64,000 nucleotides of DNA from Anderseniella sp. (GCA_028289645.1 JANQOK010000016.1:186001-250000), one strand, 5' to 3'. Shown: positions 28,978 through 38,925, counted from the first letter of the stretch. A program made the numbers and translations. The notes: generated by a model from the letters alone, not told the origin.

Positions 28978-30615
28978 TCAAGCCGTCGGCAACACATAAT
29001 CCTTCAGTTGCTCCCTGAGCGTCAGCTTGGAGATCTTGCCGGTGGCGGTGTGGGGGATCTCATCCACGAAGATGACATCATCCGGCATGGCCCATTTCGC
29101 CGTCTTGTCCTTCATGTGCTCCAGCACCGCTTCGCGGCTGACCTCGGCGCCGTCCTTCTTTACGATCACCAGGATCGGGCGCTCGTCCCATTTCGGGTGC
29201 GGCATGCCGATGGCCGCGGCTTCGGCCACACCGGGACAGCCAACAGCGGCGTTTTCCAGGTCGATGGATGAAATCCATTCGCCGCCGGACTTGATCACGT
29301 CCTTCGAGCGGTCGGTGATCTGCATGTAGCCGTACTCGTCCAATGTCGACACGTCGCCGGTGTCGAACCAGCCGTCTGCATCGAACACTTCCGCGCCATC
29401 GCCCTTGGCATAGCTTTTGGCGATACACGGTCCGCGCACCTTGAGACGGCCAAAGGTGGTGCCGTCATGGGGCAGGTCGTTGCCTTCGTCATCGGTGATC
29501 TTCATCTCGATGGTATAGGCAGGCCGGCCCTGCTTCAGCTTGATCTGCCACCATTCGTCATCGCTGAGATGGTCAAGCCCGGCCCGGCGGGTGCCGAGCG
29601 ATCCCAGCGGGCTCATCTCGGTCATGCCCCAGGCGTGGATGACCTGGGTGTCATATTTGTCCTCAAACGCCTTCATCATGGATTCCGGACAGGCCGCGCC
29701 GCCGATGACCACCCGTTGCAGGTCCGGCAGCTTCAGGTCCGGGTTCTTTTCCAGGTATTGCAGCAGCATCAGCCATACGGTCGGCACCGCTGCCGTGGCG
29801 GTGACCTTCTCGGTGTGCAGCAGCTCATAGATCGCCTCGCCGTCCATGCGCGGGCCCGGCATGACCATCTTGGCGCCCGCCATCGGCACCGAAAACGCCA
29901 GCGACCAGGCATTGGCGTGAAACATCGGCACCACCGGCATCCACACATCGGTGCTGGCCATGCACAAGGCGTCGCCACCGCCACTGGCCATGGCGTGCAG
30001 GACGTTGGAGCGGTGCGAGTACATGACGCCCTTGGGATTTCCCGTGGTGCCGGAGGTGTAACACATGCCGCACGCGGTATTTTCATCAAACGACGGCCAC
30101 GCCATGTCGCGGTCGCCTTCGCCAATGAGCTCCTCATAGCAGATGGCGTTTTTCAGCGTCGTGCTTTCCGGCATGTGCGCGCCATCGGTCATGATGACAA
30201 AGCCCTTCACATTGGGCAGCTTGTCCTGCACGGCTTCGAGTATGGGCACGAACGTCAGGTCGATGAAGATCCACTTGCCTTCGCCGTGATTGATCACATA
30301 GATGAGCTGGTCGGCAAACAGCCGCGGATTCAGCGTGTGCACGACACAGCCCAGCCCCATCAGGCCATACCAGGTCTCTATGTGCCGGTAGCCGTTCCAC
30401 GACATGGTGCACACCACGTCGCCGAGCTTCAGGCCCAACCTGCCCTGAGCCGCAGACGCGAGCGCCCGGGCGCGGTGATCCAGCTCCCGGTAGGTTGTCC
30501 TCGAGATATCCCCCTCGACACGGCGTGACACGATTTCACGGTCCCCGTGCCATCTCGAGGCGTGGTCAAGAATAGTGTGAACCAGCAATGGCCAGTCCTG
30601 CATCAAACCCTGCAT
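28978..30615 (-). CDS. Acyl-CoA synthetase (AlkK/DmdB-like AMP-forming ligase)
   Basis: 545 residues, ANL superfamily. The AMP-binding loop is YTSGTTGNPKGVMYSHRS near residue 190, followed by HAWGMTEMSPLG and WFDTGDVSTLDEYGYMQI; the C-terminal lysine is in GKISKLTLR. It joins a carboxylic acid to CoA. The sequence sits in the group with medium-chain fatty acid ligases (AlkK) and 3-methylmercaptopropionate-CoA ligase (DmdB). No dmd genes are adjacent, so substrate choice is open. The amidase lies upstream in the same direction, 53 bases away. Confidence 0.92.
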   Translation of the reverse strand: MQGLMQDWPLLVHTILDHASRWHGDREIVSRRVEGDISRTTYRELDHRARALASAAQGRLGLKLGDVVCTMSWNGYRHIETWYGLMGLGCVVHTLNPRLFADQLIYVINHGEGKWIFIDLTFVPILEAVQDKLPNVKGFVIMTDGAHMPESTTLKNAICYEELIGEGDRDMAWPSFDENTACGMCYTSGTTGNPKGVMYSHRSNVLHAMASGGGDALCMASTDVWMPVVPMFHANAWSLAFSVPMAGAKMVMPGPRMDGEAIYELLHTEKVTATAAVPTVWLMLLQYLEKNPDLKLPDLQRVVIGGAACPESMMKAFEDKYDTQVIHAWGMTEMSPLGSLGTRRAGLDHLSDDEWWQIKLKQGRPAYTIEMKITDDEGNDLPHDGTTFGRLKVRGPCIAKSYAKGDGAEVFDADGWFDTGDVSTLDEYGYMQITDRSKDVIKSGGEWISSIDLENAAVGCPGVAEAAAIGMPHPKWDERPILVIVKKDGAEVSREAVLEHMKDKTAKWAMPDDVIFVDEIPHTATGKISKLTLREQLKDYVLPTA

Positions 30616-30668
30616 GGGCGTCCCTCACATATGGTCAAGTTTTCTTGTTGGCAATGAATACTACTTCT

Positions 30669-32084
30669 TTAGCTGCGCGGATCAATCGGCAGCAGATCGT
30701 GGTGGCCGAGAATGTCCTGCAGCAGCTTGCCGCCGGCCAGTGCCTGACCGTCACATCCAGGCCGGGCGACGACCTGGATGCCGACAGGCAGGTCCTCTGC
30801 GGTGAACCCGGCCGGAATGCTCAATGCGGGTGAACAGATATTGGTGAAGGAATAGGCGATAGCCAGCCACTCAACATAATTGCCGAACTTGTGGCCATCG
30901 CATTCTTCAACAAAGCGGTTCTCCACCGGATACGGTGCAACAATGGTCGCCGGGCACAGCAACAGGTCATAGGTTTCGAAAAACTCAAGCCCGCGCCGGA
31001 ACATGGCGGCGCGCTGGTGCTCGGCCCTGGCGATCTCATCTGCGCTCAGCGACAGGCCCTGTTCGATGTTCCAGATCACCTCAGGCTTCAGCTTGTCGCG
31101 GTGGGCTTCCAGCAACGGCTTCATGGAAATCGCGAAGGACAACGCCCGCAGGACGTGAAAGCACTCATGGGCCTCCGACAGGTCGGGATGGGCTTCCTCG
31201 ACCGCCACGCCGGCGTCTTCCAGCCGCCGTGCCGCCGCCTCAACGATTTGCGCCACTTCAGGATCGACCGGCGTGATGCCAAGGTCGCGCGAGAGCGCCA
31301 CCCGTTTCGGTGTCCAGCCGGACCGGGCCTGGTCGAGAAAACTGGTTTGCGGCCGGGGCTTGGACACCGGATCGCCCGATTCCTCGCCGCACATGGCGTC
31401 AAACAGCAATGCCAGGTCTTCCACAGTGCGTGCCATTGGGCCTTCCTGCCCAAGATTGCCGTCCACCTGGCTGTACCGGCTGACGGCGACCCGTCCCGGC
31501 GATGGCCGCATGCCGCATATATTGTTGAACGAGGCAGGGTTGCGCAGTGACCCGCCCATGTCGGACCCGTGCGCCAGCCAGGCGGTGCCGGTGGCAAGGG
31601 CAACTGCGGCACCGCCGGAAGAACCGGCCGCAGAGCGCGCCGTGTTCCACGGGTTCAGGGTTCGGCCGAACACCTCGTTGAACGTGTTGGCGCCGGCCCC
31701 GAACTCCGGCGTATTAGACTTGGCGTAGACAATGCCGCCTTCCGCCTCGAGATGGCTGACCAGCAGGTCAGACGTGTCCGGTACGTTGTCGGCGAAGATC
31801 AGCGAGCCCATTGTCGAGCGCACCCCTGCCACATCCGCCAGGTCCTTGATCGGCACCGGCATGCCGGCCAGCAGACCGCGGTCGTCGAGCGGCTTTTTCA
31901 ACAACTCGTCGGCTCGGTCGCGGGCGCGCTCGAAACACAATGTGGGCAGCGCGTTCACCTTGCCGTCCACCTCGGAGATCCGGGCCTCCAGCGCGTCGAG
32001 CAGGTCATGCGGGCTCAGGTCGCCGCTTTTGAGCCGTGCAACCAGCGCATTTGCGGTCTGCCTGATTAGCGACATATCGGCCAT
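30669..32084 (-). CDS. Amidase (amidase-signature family)
   Basis: 471 residues with the Ser-cisSer-Lys triad: Lys in GMPVPIKDLAD (about residue 78), and the serine pair in AAGSSGGAAVAL and HGSDMGGSLRNPAS (about residues 155-180). It hydrolyses a carboxamide to acid and ammonia. GAGGGG precedes the ATG. The acyl-CoA ligase downstream could take up the acid released, which would make the two a short pathway; this is inference. Confidence 0.92.
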   Translation of the reverse strand: MADMSLIRQTANALVARLKSGDLSPHDLLDALEARISEVDGKVNALPTLCFERARDRADELLKKPLDDRGLLAGMPVPIKDLADVAGVRSTMGSLIFADNVPDTSDLLVSHLEAEGGIVYAKSNTPEFGAGANTFNEVFGRTLNPWNTARSAAGSSGGAAVALATGTAWLAHGSDMGGSLRNPASFNNICGMRPSPGRVAVSRYSQVDGNLGQEGPMARTVEDLALLFDAMCGEESGDPVSKPRPQTSFLDQARSGWTPKRVALSRDLGITPVDPEVAQIVEAAARRLEDAGVAVEEAHPDLSEAHECFHVLRALSFAISMKPLLEAHRDKLKPEVIWNIEQGLSLSADEIARAEHQRAAMFRRGLEFFETYDLLLCPATIVAPYPVENRFVEECDGHKFGNYVEWLAIAYSFTNICSPALSIPAGFTAEDLPVGIQVVARPGCDGQALAGGKLLQDILGHHDLLPIDPRS

Positions 32085-32169
32085 TGTGTGCCCCTCATAA
32101 TTTCTGACATATTCAAGCCCAAGCAGATCGTGCGCACCAGCGCCCGCTTGTCAAAAGGTAAATTTCAAC

Positions 32170-33558
32170 ATGAACAAACAGCTTTCGAATATTGCCGTGC
32201 GGGATATCGAAACCCTGATCCACCCTTACACCAATCTCTCGACATTCCGGGAAACGGGGCCGACCATTGTCGAGGAAGGCAAGGGCATTTACGTCTACGA
32301 CAGTGACGGCAAGCAGTACATTGAAGGTCTGGCCGGTCTGTGGTGCACGTCATTGGGCTACGGCAACCAGGAACTTGTCGACGTCGCCGCACAGCAGATG
32401 AGCCGGCTGCCCTACACGCACATCTTCGCCGGTAAGTCCAACGACCTGGCGATAGAGTTGGCCGAAACCCTGAAAGAACTGGTGCCGTGCGAGGCATCGA
32501 AGATGCTGTTCTGCTCATCCGGGTCGGAAGCCAACGACATGCAGGTCAAGCTGACCTGGTACTACAACAATGCCCGCGGCAAGCCGGAAAAGAAGAAGCT
32601 GATCTCGCGTATCAAGGGCTATCACGGCGTGACAGTGGCGTCGGGCTCGCTGACCGGCCTGCCGCCTGTCCATGCCGACTTCGACCTGCCGATCAACAAC
32701 ATCATGCACACCTCGTGCCCGCATCATTACCGGTTTGCGGAGGATGGCGAGACCGAGGACGAGTTCACCACCCGCATGGCCACTGAACTGGAAGACCTGA
32801 TCATCCGGGAGGGTCCTGACACCGTGGCAGGCTTTTTTGCCGAGCCGATCATGGGCGCCGGCGGCGTGATCATTCCGCCGGACGGCTATTACGCCAAAAT
32901 CCAGGCGGTGCTGGACAAGTACGACGTGCGCTTCATCGCCGATGAAGTGATCTGCGGCTTCGGCCGCACCGGCAAATGGTTCGGGTCAGAAACCATGGGC
33001 ATGCAGCCGACCTCGGTGTCGATGGCCAAGGCCATAACCTCGGCCTACATGCCACTGGGAGGCATTTCCATCGAGGAGGACATGTATCAGGCCATGCTCG
33101 ACCAGTCGAAGAAGATCGGCGTGTTTGGCCACGGCTACACCTACACCGCACACCCGGTCGCATCGGCGGTGGCGCTGAAGACCATCGAGATTTACAAGCG
33201 CGACGGCATTGTCGAGCACGTGGCCAGGCTGGCGCCGCTGTTCGAAAGCCGGTTCAACAAGCTGAAGGACCACGAACTTATCGGCGACGTGCGCGCCAAA
33301 GGCTTCATTGGCGCCGCTGAAATCGTGGAAGACAAGGCCACCAGGGCTTCATTCGACCCGAAAAAGATGGTCGGCCCGACTATGATGAAATTCGCCCAGG
33401 AACGCGGCCTCATGGTGCGCGCCATGGTGGACTCGGTCGCCCTGTGCCCGCCGCTGATCATCACCGAAAGCGAAATCAACGAGATGTTCGACCGCTATGA
33501 AGCGGCCCTGGATGACACGGCACACTGGATCAAGTCCGAAGGCCTGCGCGCCGCCTGA
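32170..33558 (+). CDS. Class III omega-aminotransferase
   Basis: 462 residues. The PLP lysine is Lys287 in SMAKAITSAYMPLGG; FIADEVICGFGRTG holds the cofactor aspartate, and CSSGSEANDMQVKL the phosphate cup. The family moves the terminal amino group of beta-alanine, taurine, polyamines or similar amines to pyruvate. Divergent from the amidase with an 85-base gap. AGGT lies nine bases before the ATG. Confidence 0.92.
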   Translation: MNKQLSNIAVRDIETLIHPYTNLSTFRETGPTIVEEGKGIYVYDSDGKQYIEGLAGLWCTSLGYGNQELVDVAAQQMSRLPYTHIFAGKSNDLAIELAETLKELVPCEASKMLFCSSGSEANDMQVKLTWYYNNARGKPEKKKLISRIKGYHGVTVASGSLTGLPPVHADFDLPINNIMHTSCPHHYRFAEDGETEDEFTTRMATELEDLIIREGPDTVAGFFAEPIMGAGGVIIPPDGYYAKIQAVLDKYDVRFIADEVICGFGRTGKWFGSETMGMQPTSVSMAKAITSAYMPLGGISIEEDMYQAMLDQSKKIGVFGHGYTYTAHPVASAVALKTIEIYKRDGIVEHVARLAPLFESRFNKLKDHELIGDVRAKGFIGAAEIVEDKATRASFDPKKMVGPTMMKFAQERGLMVRAMVDSVALCPPLIITESEINEMFDRYEAALDDTAHWIKSEGLRAA

Positions 33559-34377
33559 TCAAGGAATGTCAACCGTCACACCAGATGCCCGGCCGGTAGC
33601 AAACTCAAGCTGCCGGCCGTTTTCGCTGCGGCGAACCGGAGACGTGATGCGGTCACCGGCCGGCTTGCGGGCAACTTCGGCAAACTTTCCCTGCCGCAGG
33701 ACCATGAAGGCAATCTCGTCATAGCCAGGAGTGGGAATGGCCAGCGCGGTACGCCCGTCCGACAGCGTCACGATTTCTGTCAGATCCTGCACCGGCGACC
33801 CGATGGCGTGATTGGAATAGCCTGCAACCCTGGCCACCCGGCGCAGCTTTCCATCGGAAAACCGCCAGGCTTGCAGCACCCGGCCCAGATGCGGGGTCCA
33901 CACCGCTGTAATCTCAATTGCGCCATCGCCGTCGAGATCGGCAAACTCCGCCGGGTTGAGCCAGCGGTTGGTCCTGCCGATGTGCGGGGTCTTTGCCGTG
34001 AGCTGCAGCCTGCCGTCCACAACGCCGTAAACCGCCAGTGCCGCTCCTTCAGTCATGCTGCTGAGCACCACGACGACCTCGTCACGTCCATCGCCATCCA
34101 GGTCGACCGGCCGGGCGCGGCGATCCTCGAAGACGAATCCGTCAGGCAGCACATGTTCGAGGGTTCGACCATCTGCCATTTTGACCATCAGGCCGCCGGC
34201 CTCGACGGCATCGCCCAGGATGGCATGGGCGTAGCGTTTCGTCGGCAGTGTCAGCCATGCTTCGGCAACATCGTTGGAGCCGGTCGACACCAGGCCGTCC
34301 GGCAGCCGCGGGCTGTCCTTGCCGTGAACCTGACCGCACAGTGCCAGTGCGGCGAGCATGACACCGAGCCGCCTCAT
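33559..34377 (-). CDS. Exported FG-GAP/VCBS-repeat protein
   Basis: 272 residues. A signal peptide (MRRLGVMLAALALCGQVHG) opens it. Two calcium-binding style loops are visible, DLDGDGRDEVVVV and DLDGDGAIEITAV, which mark beta-propeller repeats of the FG-GAP type. It is probably periplasmic; no enzyme motif is seen. The ATG overlaps the stop of the cystathionine-lyase-type gene (ATGA). It ends on the base next to the aminotransferase stop from the other strand. Confidence 0.75.
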   Translation of the reverse strand: MRRLGVMLAALALCGQVHGKDSPRLPDGLVSTGSNDVAEAWLTLPTKRYAHAILGDAVEAGGLMVKMADGRTLEHVLPDGFVFEDRRARPVDLDGDGRDEVVVVLSSMTEGAALAVYGVVDGRLQLTAKTPHIGRTNRWLNPAEFADLDGDGAIEITAVWTPHLGRVLQAWRFSDGKLRRVARVAGYSNHAIGSPVQDLTEIVTLSDGRTALAIPTPGYDEIAFMVLRQGKFAEVARKPAGDRITSPVRRSENGRQLEFATGRASGVTVDIP

Positions 34378-35516
34378 GCCCTGTCGAGGGCCTGTTCCAG
34401 GTCCGCGATCAGGTCATCTGTGCTCTCGATGCCCACGGACAGGCGGATCAGGTTGTCGGGGATCGGGCTGGCTGAACCCTCGATCACCTTGCGATGCTCC
34501 GCCAGGCTTTCGACACCGCCAAGCGACGTTGCCGGCAGGAAAATCTTCAGCGACCGGACAACCCGGCCGGTTTCTTCCATGCCACCCTTCACACATATGG
34601 ACATCATGGCGCCGAAGCCGTCCATCTGGCGGCGCGCGATTTCATGACCGGGATGGGACTGCAGGCCGGGATACAGCACCTTTTCCACCTTGGGATGATG
34701 TTCAAGGTGCCGCGCCACCGCCAATGCGCTTTCGGCAGCCTTGTTGACCCGCACGAACAAGGTGCGCATGCCGCGGATCAGAAGCCATGCCTCAAACGGC
34801 GCCAGAATGCCGCCGGTCACATTGCGGATATGGCGGGTTTCCTTCCAGCGCACATTGTCCTCACGCGTCACCAGAACGCCGCCAAGCACGTCGGAATGCC
34901 CGTTGAGGTATTTGGTGACGGAGTGGAAGACAATGTCCGCGCCATGGTCCAGCGGGCGGGTCACCACCGGACTGGCGGCCGTTGAGTCCACCGCCAGGTC
35001 GGCGCCCACCGCATGGGCAATATCGGCCACTGCCTTGATGTCGATCACGTCCCATACCGGGTTGACCGGTGTTTCCACCCAGACCAGCTCGGTCTTGCCC
35101 TTCACAACAGCGGCCCTGAGTGCGTCCAGGTCGGTCGGGTCGACATAGGTTGCGGTGATGCGCTGCTTGTCGAGCATGCGGGTCATCAGGTCGCGCGTGC
35201 CCCAGTACATGATTTCAGGCGCCACCACGTGCGCGCCCGGTTTCAGTGTTTCAAGGAGCGCCGCGATGCCGGCCAGCCCGGAGGCGAACACCAGCGCGTC
35301 ATGGCCGTTTTCCAGCCGGGCTATGATCTCTTCGGCCTGATCTATGGTCGGATTGCCATAGCGCGAATAAAGATGCGTGTTGCGCAGCTCGTAGTCGGCG
35401 TCGCGGGCAAAGGTCGTGGCCGTGTGCAGCGGCGGCACGATCGAGCCGGTTGCCTCTTCGACGGAGTGCAGCGCGTGGGCCACAAAGGTCTCCGGCGACC
35501 TGCTATCTTCAGACAT
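34374..35516 (-). CDS. Cystathionine beta-lyase / trans-sulfuration PLP enzyme
   Basis: About 380 residues of the Cys/Met metabolism PLP family. The PLP lysine is in HSVTKYLNGHSDVLGG, with YSRYGNPT near residue 50 and VESLAEHRKVIEG near the C-terminus. The family covers cystathionine beta/gamma-lyase, gamma-synthase and methionine gamma-lyase; exact reaction is not fixed by sequence alone. Both ATG 35516 and 35528 are in frame and overlap the end of the SDR gene, so the three genes SDR, this one and the FG-GAP gene are one operon. Confidence 0.9.
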   Translation of the reverse strand: MSEDSRSPETFVAHALHSVEEATGSIVPPLHTATTFARDADYELRNTHLYSRYGNPTIDQAEEIIARLENGHDALVFASGLAGIAALLETLKPGAHVVAPEIMYWGTRDLMTRMLDKQRITATYVDPTDLDALRAAVVKGKTELVWVETPVNPVWDVIDIKAVADIAHAVGADLAVDSTAASPVVTRPLDHGADIVFHSVTKYLNGHSDVLGGVLVTREDNVRWKETRHIRNVTGGILAPFEAWLLIRGMRTLFVRVNKAAESALAVARHLEHHPKVEKVLYPGLQSHPGHEIARRQMDGFGAMMSICVKGGMEETGRVVRSLKIFLPATSLGGVESLAEHRKVIEGSASPIPDNLIRLSVGIESTDDLIADLEQALDRA

Positions 35517-36270
35517 GCTGACCGCCATTCACATGGATTTCCGCGCCGGTGACGTAGGACGATGCCTCGGTGCACAGGAAGTAAATCGCCTTGGCAACCT
35601 CTTCAGGCTGGCCGAGACGGCGCAGCGGGATGCTCGGAATGATCTTCTCGGTTCCCGGCGACAGGATCGAGGTTTCGATTTCTCCCGGCGAAATGGAGTT
35701 CACCCGCACGCCCAGCGGACCGAAGTCGTTGGCCATCTCCCGTGTCAGCGAGGCAAGGGCTGCTTTCGATGTCGAATAGGCAGCGCCGGCGAACGGATGC
35801 ACGGCGGTGCCGGCAATGGACGTTACATTGACCACTGAGCCCTGGCCCGCCTTCAGTTCATCAACCAGACCGCGCGCCAGCATCACTGGCGAGAAAAAAT
35901 TGACGTTGAACACATGGTTCCAGTCTTCAGAACTGGTATCGAAGGTGTTCATGCGCCCGCCGCCTTCCAGCTTGGGTGAAATCGCGGCGTTGTTGATCAG
36001 CGCATTCAACCGGCTGCCCTGGTCCTTCAGGCGCTGTTTCATCTCGCCGACGCCGCGGCGCACGTCCTCAAAGTCGGCCAGGTCGATCTGAATGTGGTCT
36101 TCCGGCCCCATCTCCCAGGGGCAGTTTTCCGGAAACGGCTGGCGCGAACAGGTGATGACCCGCCACCCGGCCGACGAGAATCGTTTCACCGTGGCATGGC
36201 CGATGCCGCGGGACGCGCCGGTCAGGATCAACGTCTTGCGATCAGCATTGTCGGTCTGGCTTGTGGGCAT
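35509..36270 (-). CDS. Short-chain dehydrogenase/reductase
   Basis: 253 residues. NAD(P) site TGASRGIGHATV near residue 15, NNAAISP, and the catalytic Tyr-Lys in AAYSTSKAAL; C-terminus SYVTGAEIHVNGGQ. Substrate unknown. ATG 36270 follows GGAGG by five bases; an ATG four codons upstream lacks one. It is first of a three-gene operon with the trans-sulfuration enzyme. Confidence 0.88.
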   Translation of the reverse strand: MPTSQTDNADRKTLILTGASRGIGHATVKRFSSAGWRVITCSRQPFPENCPWEMGPEDHIQIDLADFEDVRRGVGEMKQRLKDQGSRLNALINNAAISPKLEGGGRMNTFDTSSEDWNHVFNVNFFSPVMLARGLVDELKAGQGSVVNVTSIAGTAVHPFAGAAYSTSKAALASLTREMANDFGPLGVRVNSISPGEIETSILSPGTEKIIPSIPLRRLGQPEEVAKAIYFLCTEASSYVTGAEIHVNGGQHV

Positions 36271-36316
36271 GACAGCCTCCATTGGTGAAGATCAGCGATC
36301 TATACGGCAATCGCTG

Positions 36317-36937
36317 TCACGGATAAAGCCGCGTCTTGCTCCAGCTGCCGTCATCGCCCTCGCGCTGGAACTGCACCCGGTCATGCAGCCGGAACGCACC
36401 ATCCTTCCAGAACTCGATGTAGACCGGTTTTACCCGGAATCCAGACCAGTGCGGCGGACGCGGCACGTCGCCAATGGCATATTTTGCCGCGTATCTGGCC
36501 ACCGCCTTTTCCAGCGCAAACCGGCTTTCCAGTGGACGCGACTGCTGCGATGCCCAGGCGCCAATGCGGCTGTCACGCGGGCGGGAGCTGTAGTAGGCGT
36601 CAGCTTCTTCCTCGGACACCACTTCCACCGGCCCCCTCACCCGGACCTGGCGGCGCAGGGATTTCCAGTGAAACCCCAAGGCGGCTTTGCGTGAAGCCAG
36701 TATCTCGGTGCCTTTCTGGCTTTCAAAATTGGTGTAAAAGACGAATCCGCGCTCATCGAACCCTTTCAGCAGGGTCATGCGCACATTGGGCAGGCCGTCG
36801 CCATCGACCGTCGCCACGCTCATGGCGGTGGGGTCGTTCGGTTCCGAGGCCCTGGCTTCCTCAAGCCAGTCTGCGAACAGCTGCAGCGGTTCGGCGCGGG
36901 TGGTGAAGTCGGCTGGTTGCGTGTCAGTGATGCTCAT
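36317..36937 (-). CDS. pdxH: Pyridoxamine 5'-phosphate oxidase
   Basis: 206 residues, normal length. FMN-site marks are [24 protein letters not shown]-type (seen as two blocks near residues 55-80), [15 protein letters not shown], and the C-terminal [12 protein letters not shown] and [12 protein letters not shown]. It makes pyridoxal phosphate. Divergent from fabI with a 164-base gap, an order common in Rhizobiales. Confidence 0.95.
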   Translation of the reverse strand: MSITDTQPADFTTRAEPLQLFADWLEEARASEPNDPTAMSVATVDGDGLPNVRMTLLKGFDERGFVFYTNFESQKGTEILASRKAALGFHWKSLRRQVRVRGPVEVVSEEEADAYYSSRPRDSRIGAWASQQSRPLESRFALEKAVARYAAKYAIGDVPRPPHWSGFRVKPVYIEFWKDGAFRLHDRVQFQREGDDGSWSKTRLYP

Positions 36938-37101
36938 TGCGGTCTCGGGTCAAATTGTCAATTGATATGATCAATATGGTACGGCTTTACCCGCTCAGCC
37001 AGTTCTTTTCCACCATATACATTTGGCGGTGGACCAATTGCGGGTTTTAGTGCAAATACAGGTGACTTTCCTATGGTTTCGAACAGCAAAGGGTGTTGTC
37101 C

Positions 37102-37923
37102 ATGACCCAAGCGGGATCAATCATGGCCGGCAAGCGCGGGCTTGTGATGGGGGTTGCCAACAACCGCTCCATCGCGTGGGGCATTGCGAAGGCGGCACAC
37201 AGTCACGGCGCAGAACTGGCATTCACCTATCAGGGTGACGCGCTGGGTAAGCGGGTCAAGCCGCTGGCGGAAGAACTCGGTTCCGATATTGTGCTGCCGT
37301 GCGATGTCACCGATGCCGCCTCAATGGATGCAGTGTTTGCAGAACTGCAGAAGCGCTGGGGCAAGCTCGATTTCGTGGTGCATGCCATTGCGTTTGCCGA
37401 CAAGGACGAGCTGAGCGGGCGCTATGTCGATACGTCGGAAGAAAACTTCAACAAATCGCTCAACATCTCATGCTATTCGTTCACAGCCATCGCACAGCGG
37501 GCCGAGAAACTGATGACCGATGGCGGCTCACTGCTGACGCTGACCTATTACGGCGCCGAAAAATGGATGCCGCACTACAATGTGATGGGCGTTGCCAAGG
37601 CCGCTCTTGAAGCGTCGGTGCGCTACCTGGCGGCTGACCTGGGCGAAAAGAACATCCGCGTCAACGCGATCTCAGCCGGGCCGATCAAGACCCTTGCCGC
37701 GTCCGGCATCGGTGATTTCCGCTATATTCTCAAGTGGAACGAGTACAACTCGCCCATGCGCAAGACTGTCACCATCGACCAGGTCGGCCAGTCCGGCGCC
37801 TATCTGCTGTCTGACATGAGCCAGGGGGTGACCGGCGAGGTTCACCATGTCGATTCCGGCTATCATGTCGTCGGCATGAAAAACCCCTATGCACCCGACA
37901 TGAGCCTAGAGCAGAGTGAGTGA
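37102..37923 (+). CDS. fabI: Enoyl-[acyl-carrier-protein] reductase
   Basis: 273 residues. The FabI variant of the SDR site is GVANNRSIAWGIA near residue 16, and the Tyr-x6-Lys pair is in LTYYGAEKWMPHYNVMGVAK (Tyr then Lys near residues 157-165). It reduces enoyl-ACP in fatty acid elongation. The ATG follows AAGGGTG. The phosphatase gene overlaps its end by eight bases. Confidence 0.96.
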   Translation: MTQAGSIMAGKRGLVMGVANNRSIAWGIAKAAHSHGAELAFTYQGDALGKRVKPLAEELGSDIVLPCDVTDAASMDAVFAELQKRWGKLDFVVHAIAFADKDELSGRYVDTSEENFNKSLNISCYSFTAIAQRAEKLMTDGGSLLTLTYYGAEKWMPHYNVMGVAKAALEASVRYLAADLGEKNIRVNAISAGPIKTLAASGIGDFRYILKWNEYNSPMRKTVTIDQVGQSGAYLLSDMSQGVTGEVHHVDSGYHVVGMKNPYAPDMSLEQSE

Positions 37924-38521
37924 CGCATTTCCGGAGCTGTGGTTTATCCGCCATGGCGAGACCGACTGGAACCTGAACCGCCGCATTCAGGGTCAAACCG
38001 ACATTCCGCTCAACGACACCGGCCACGCGCAGGCAAACGCCATTGCGCAGGCCCTGTCGAGATTGCACGACCGCCTTGACGGCTTTGATCTGCAGGTCAG
38101 CCCGCTGCACCGTCCGCGCCAGACCATGCAGTACATCGTTGACGGTTTCGGCCTTGACTGGACCAAGATCACCATTGACGAGCGCCTGAAAGAACTCAAT
38201 TTCGGCGAGCTGGAAGGCTCGACCTGGCCTGACCTCAATGCCCGCGGACTTGACCCGGAAAAGGATCCGGAGGGCTACCACGGCTTCAGGCCGAAAGGCG
38301 GCGAGAGCTATGCCGACGCCACAGTGCGGGTACGCGGCTGGCTGGACAGCCTGACCCGGCCCACCATCGCGGTTGCCCATGGCGGCATCAGCCGCATCGT
38401 GCGCGGCATCGTGCTCAACCTGCCGGTTGCCGAAATACCCGGCCAGCGCAACCCGCAATGGAAGTTCTACCGCCTCAAAGACGGCGCCATCGAATGGTTC
38501 CGGGCAAGGCCGGATGAATAG
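37916..38521 (+). CDS. Histidine phosphatase family protein
   Basis: 201 residues. The catalytic phosphohistidine is in WFIRHGETDWN and the second histidine in IAVAHGGISRIV, with the acid in LKELNFGELEG. It belongs to the phosphoglycerate-mutase-like group, but most members placed between fabI and aroC in Rhizobiales are phosphatases of unknown substrate. The start is GTG 37916, inside the end of fabI, so translation is coupled. Confidence 0.9.
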   Translation: MSDAFPELWFIRHGETDWNLNRRIQGQTDIPLNDTGHAQANAIAQALSRLHDRLDGFDLQVSPLHRPRQTMQYIVDGFGLDWTKITIDERLKELNFGELEGSTWPDLNARGLDPEKDPEGYHGFRPKGGESYADATVRVRGWLDSLTRPTIAVAHGGISRIVRGIVLNLPVAEIPGQRNPQWKFYRLKDGAIEWFRARPDE

Positions 38522-38925
38522 CCGACGGTACGGCGGCGAAGAAAAAGGAGGCAAAACCGCCTCCTCTGAGACCAATGTGACGCGTCTAACGCTCTTCGGT
38601 CAAATCAGCCTAGTTGTTGCACACCTGCTCAAGTCAGAATCGGCAGCTTGAAGGAAATTCCCGAACAACCGGTCCACAAATCAACGTGCCCGGGTTCGCC
38701 ACTAAGCCGAGCACAGGTACACTGCGCGGTGCATTCCGGGCGAAACAGCCTGCTACCCTGTGTCGGTTCTCAAAAATCGTCGCTTTTTTCACCGGTGGCG
38801 CCAATTTCGGTGATGTTGGCACACATTGCCGGACCCGCTCGTTGCACAAGCGACACGTCGTCCGTTTGACGAAGCCGGGCGCGCCGCCTAAGACTTGGCG
38901 CGCATTTTTTCAACGGGCTCAGACC
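38522..38925. other. 404-base leader region upstream of aroC
   Basis: No gene is evident. The region has a minus-strand terminator at its left end and, at its right end, a hairpin GCGCGCC-N11-GGCGCGC (38879-38903) followed by ATTTTTT, ending 15 bases before the aroC ATG. The right hairpin has the form of a Rho-independent terminator on the aroC strand and could be an attenuator or the end of a small RNA. A short open frame of 18 codons (38814-38870) lies before it without aromatic codons. Confidence 0.5.
38541..38564 (-). terminator. Terminator oriented to the minus strand
   Basis: Read leftward it is GGAGGC-GGTTTT-GCCTCC followed by TTTTT, a textbook Rho-independent form. Rightward it has no T-run. 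It lies just after the phosphatase stop, while no leftward gene exists in the next 2.2 kb. Confidence 0.6.
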
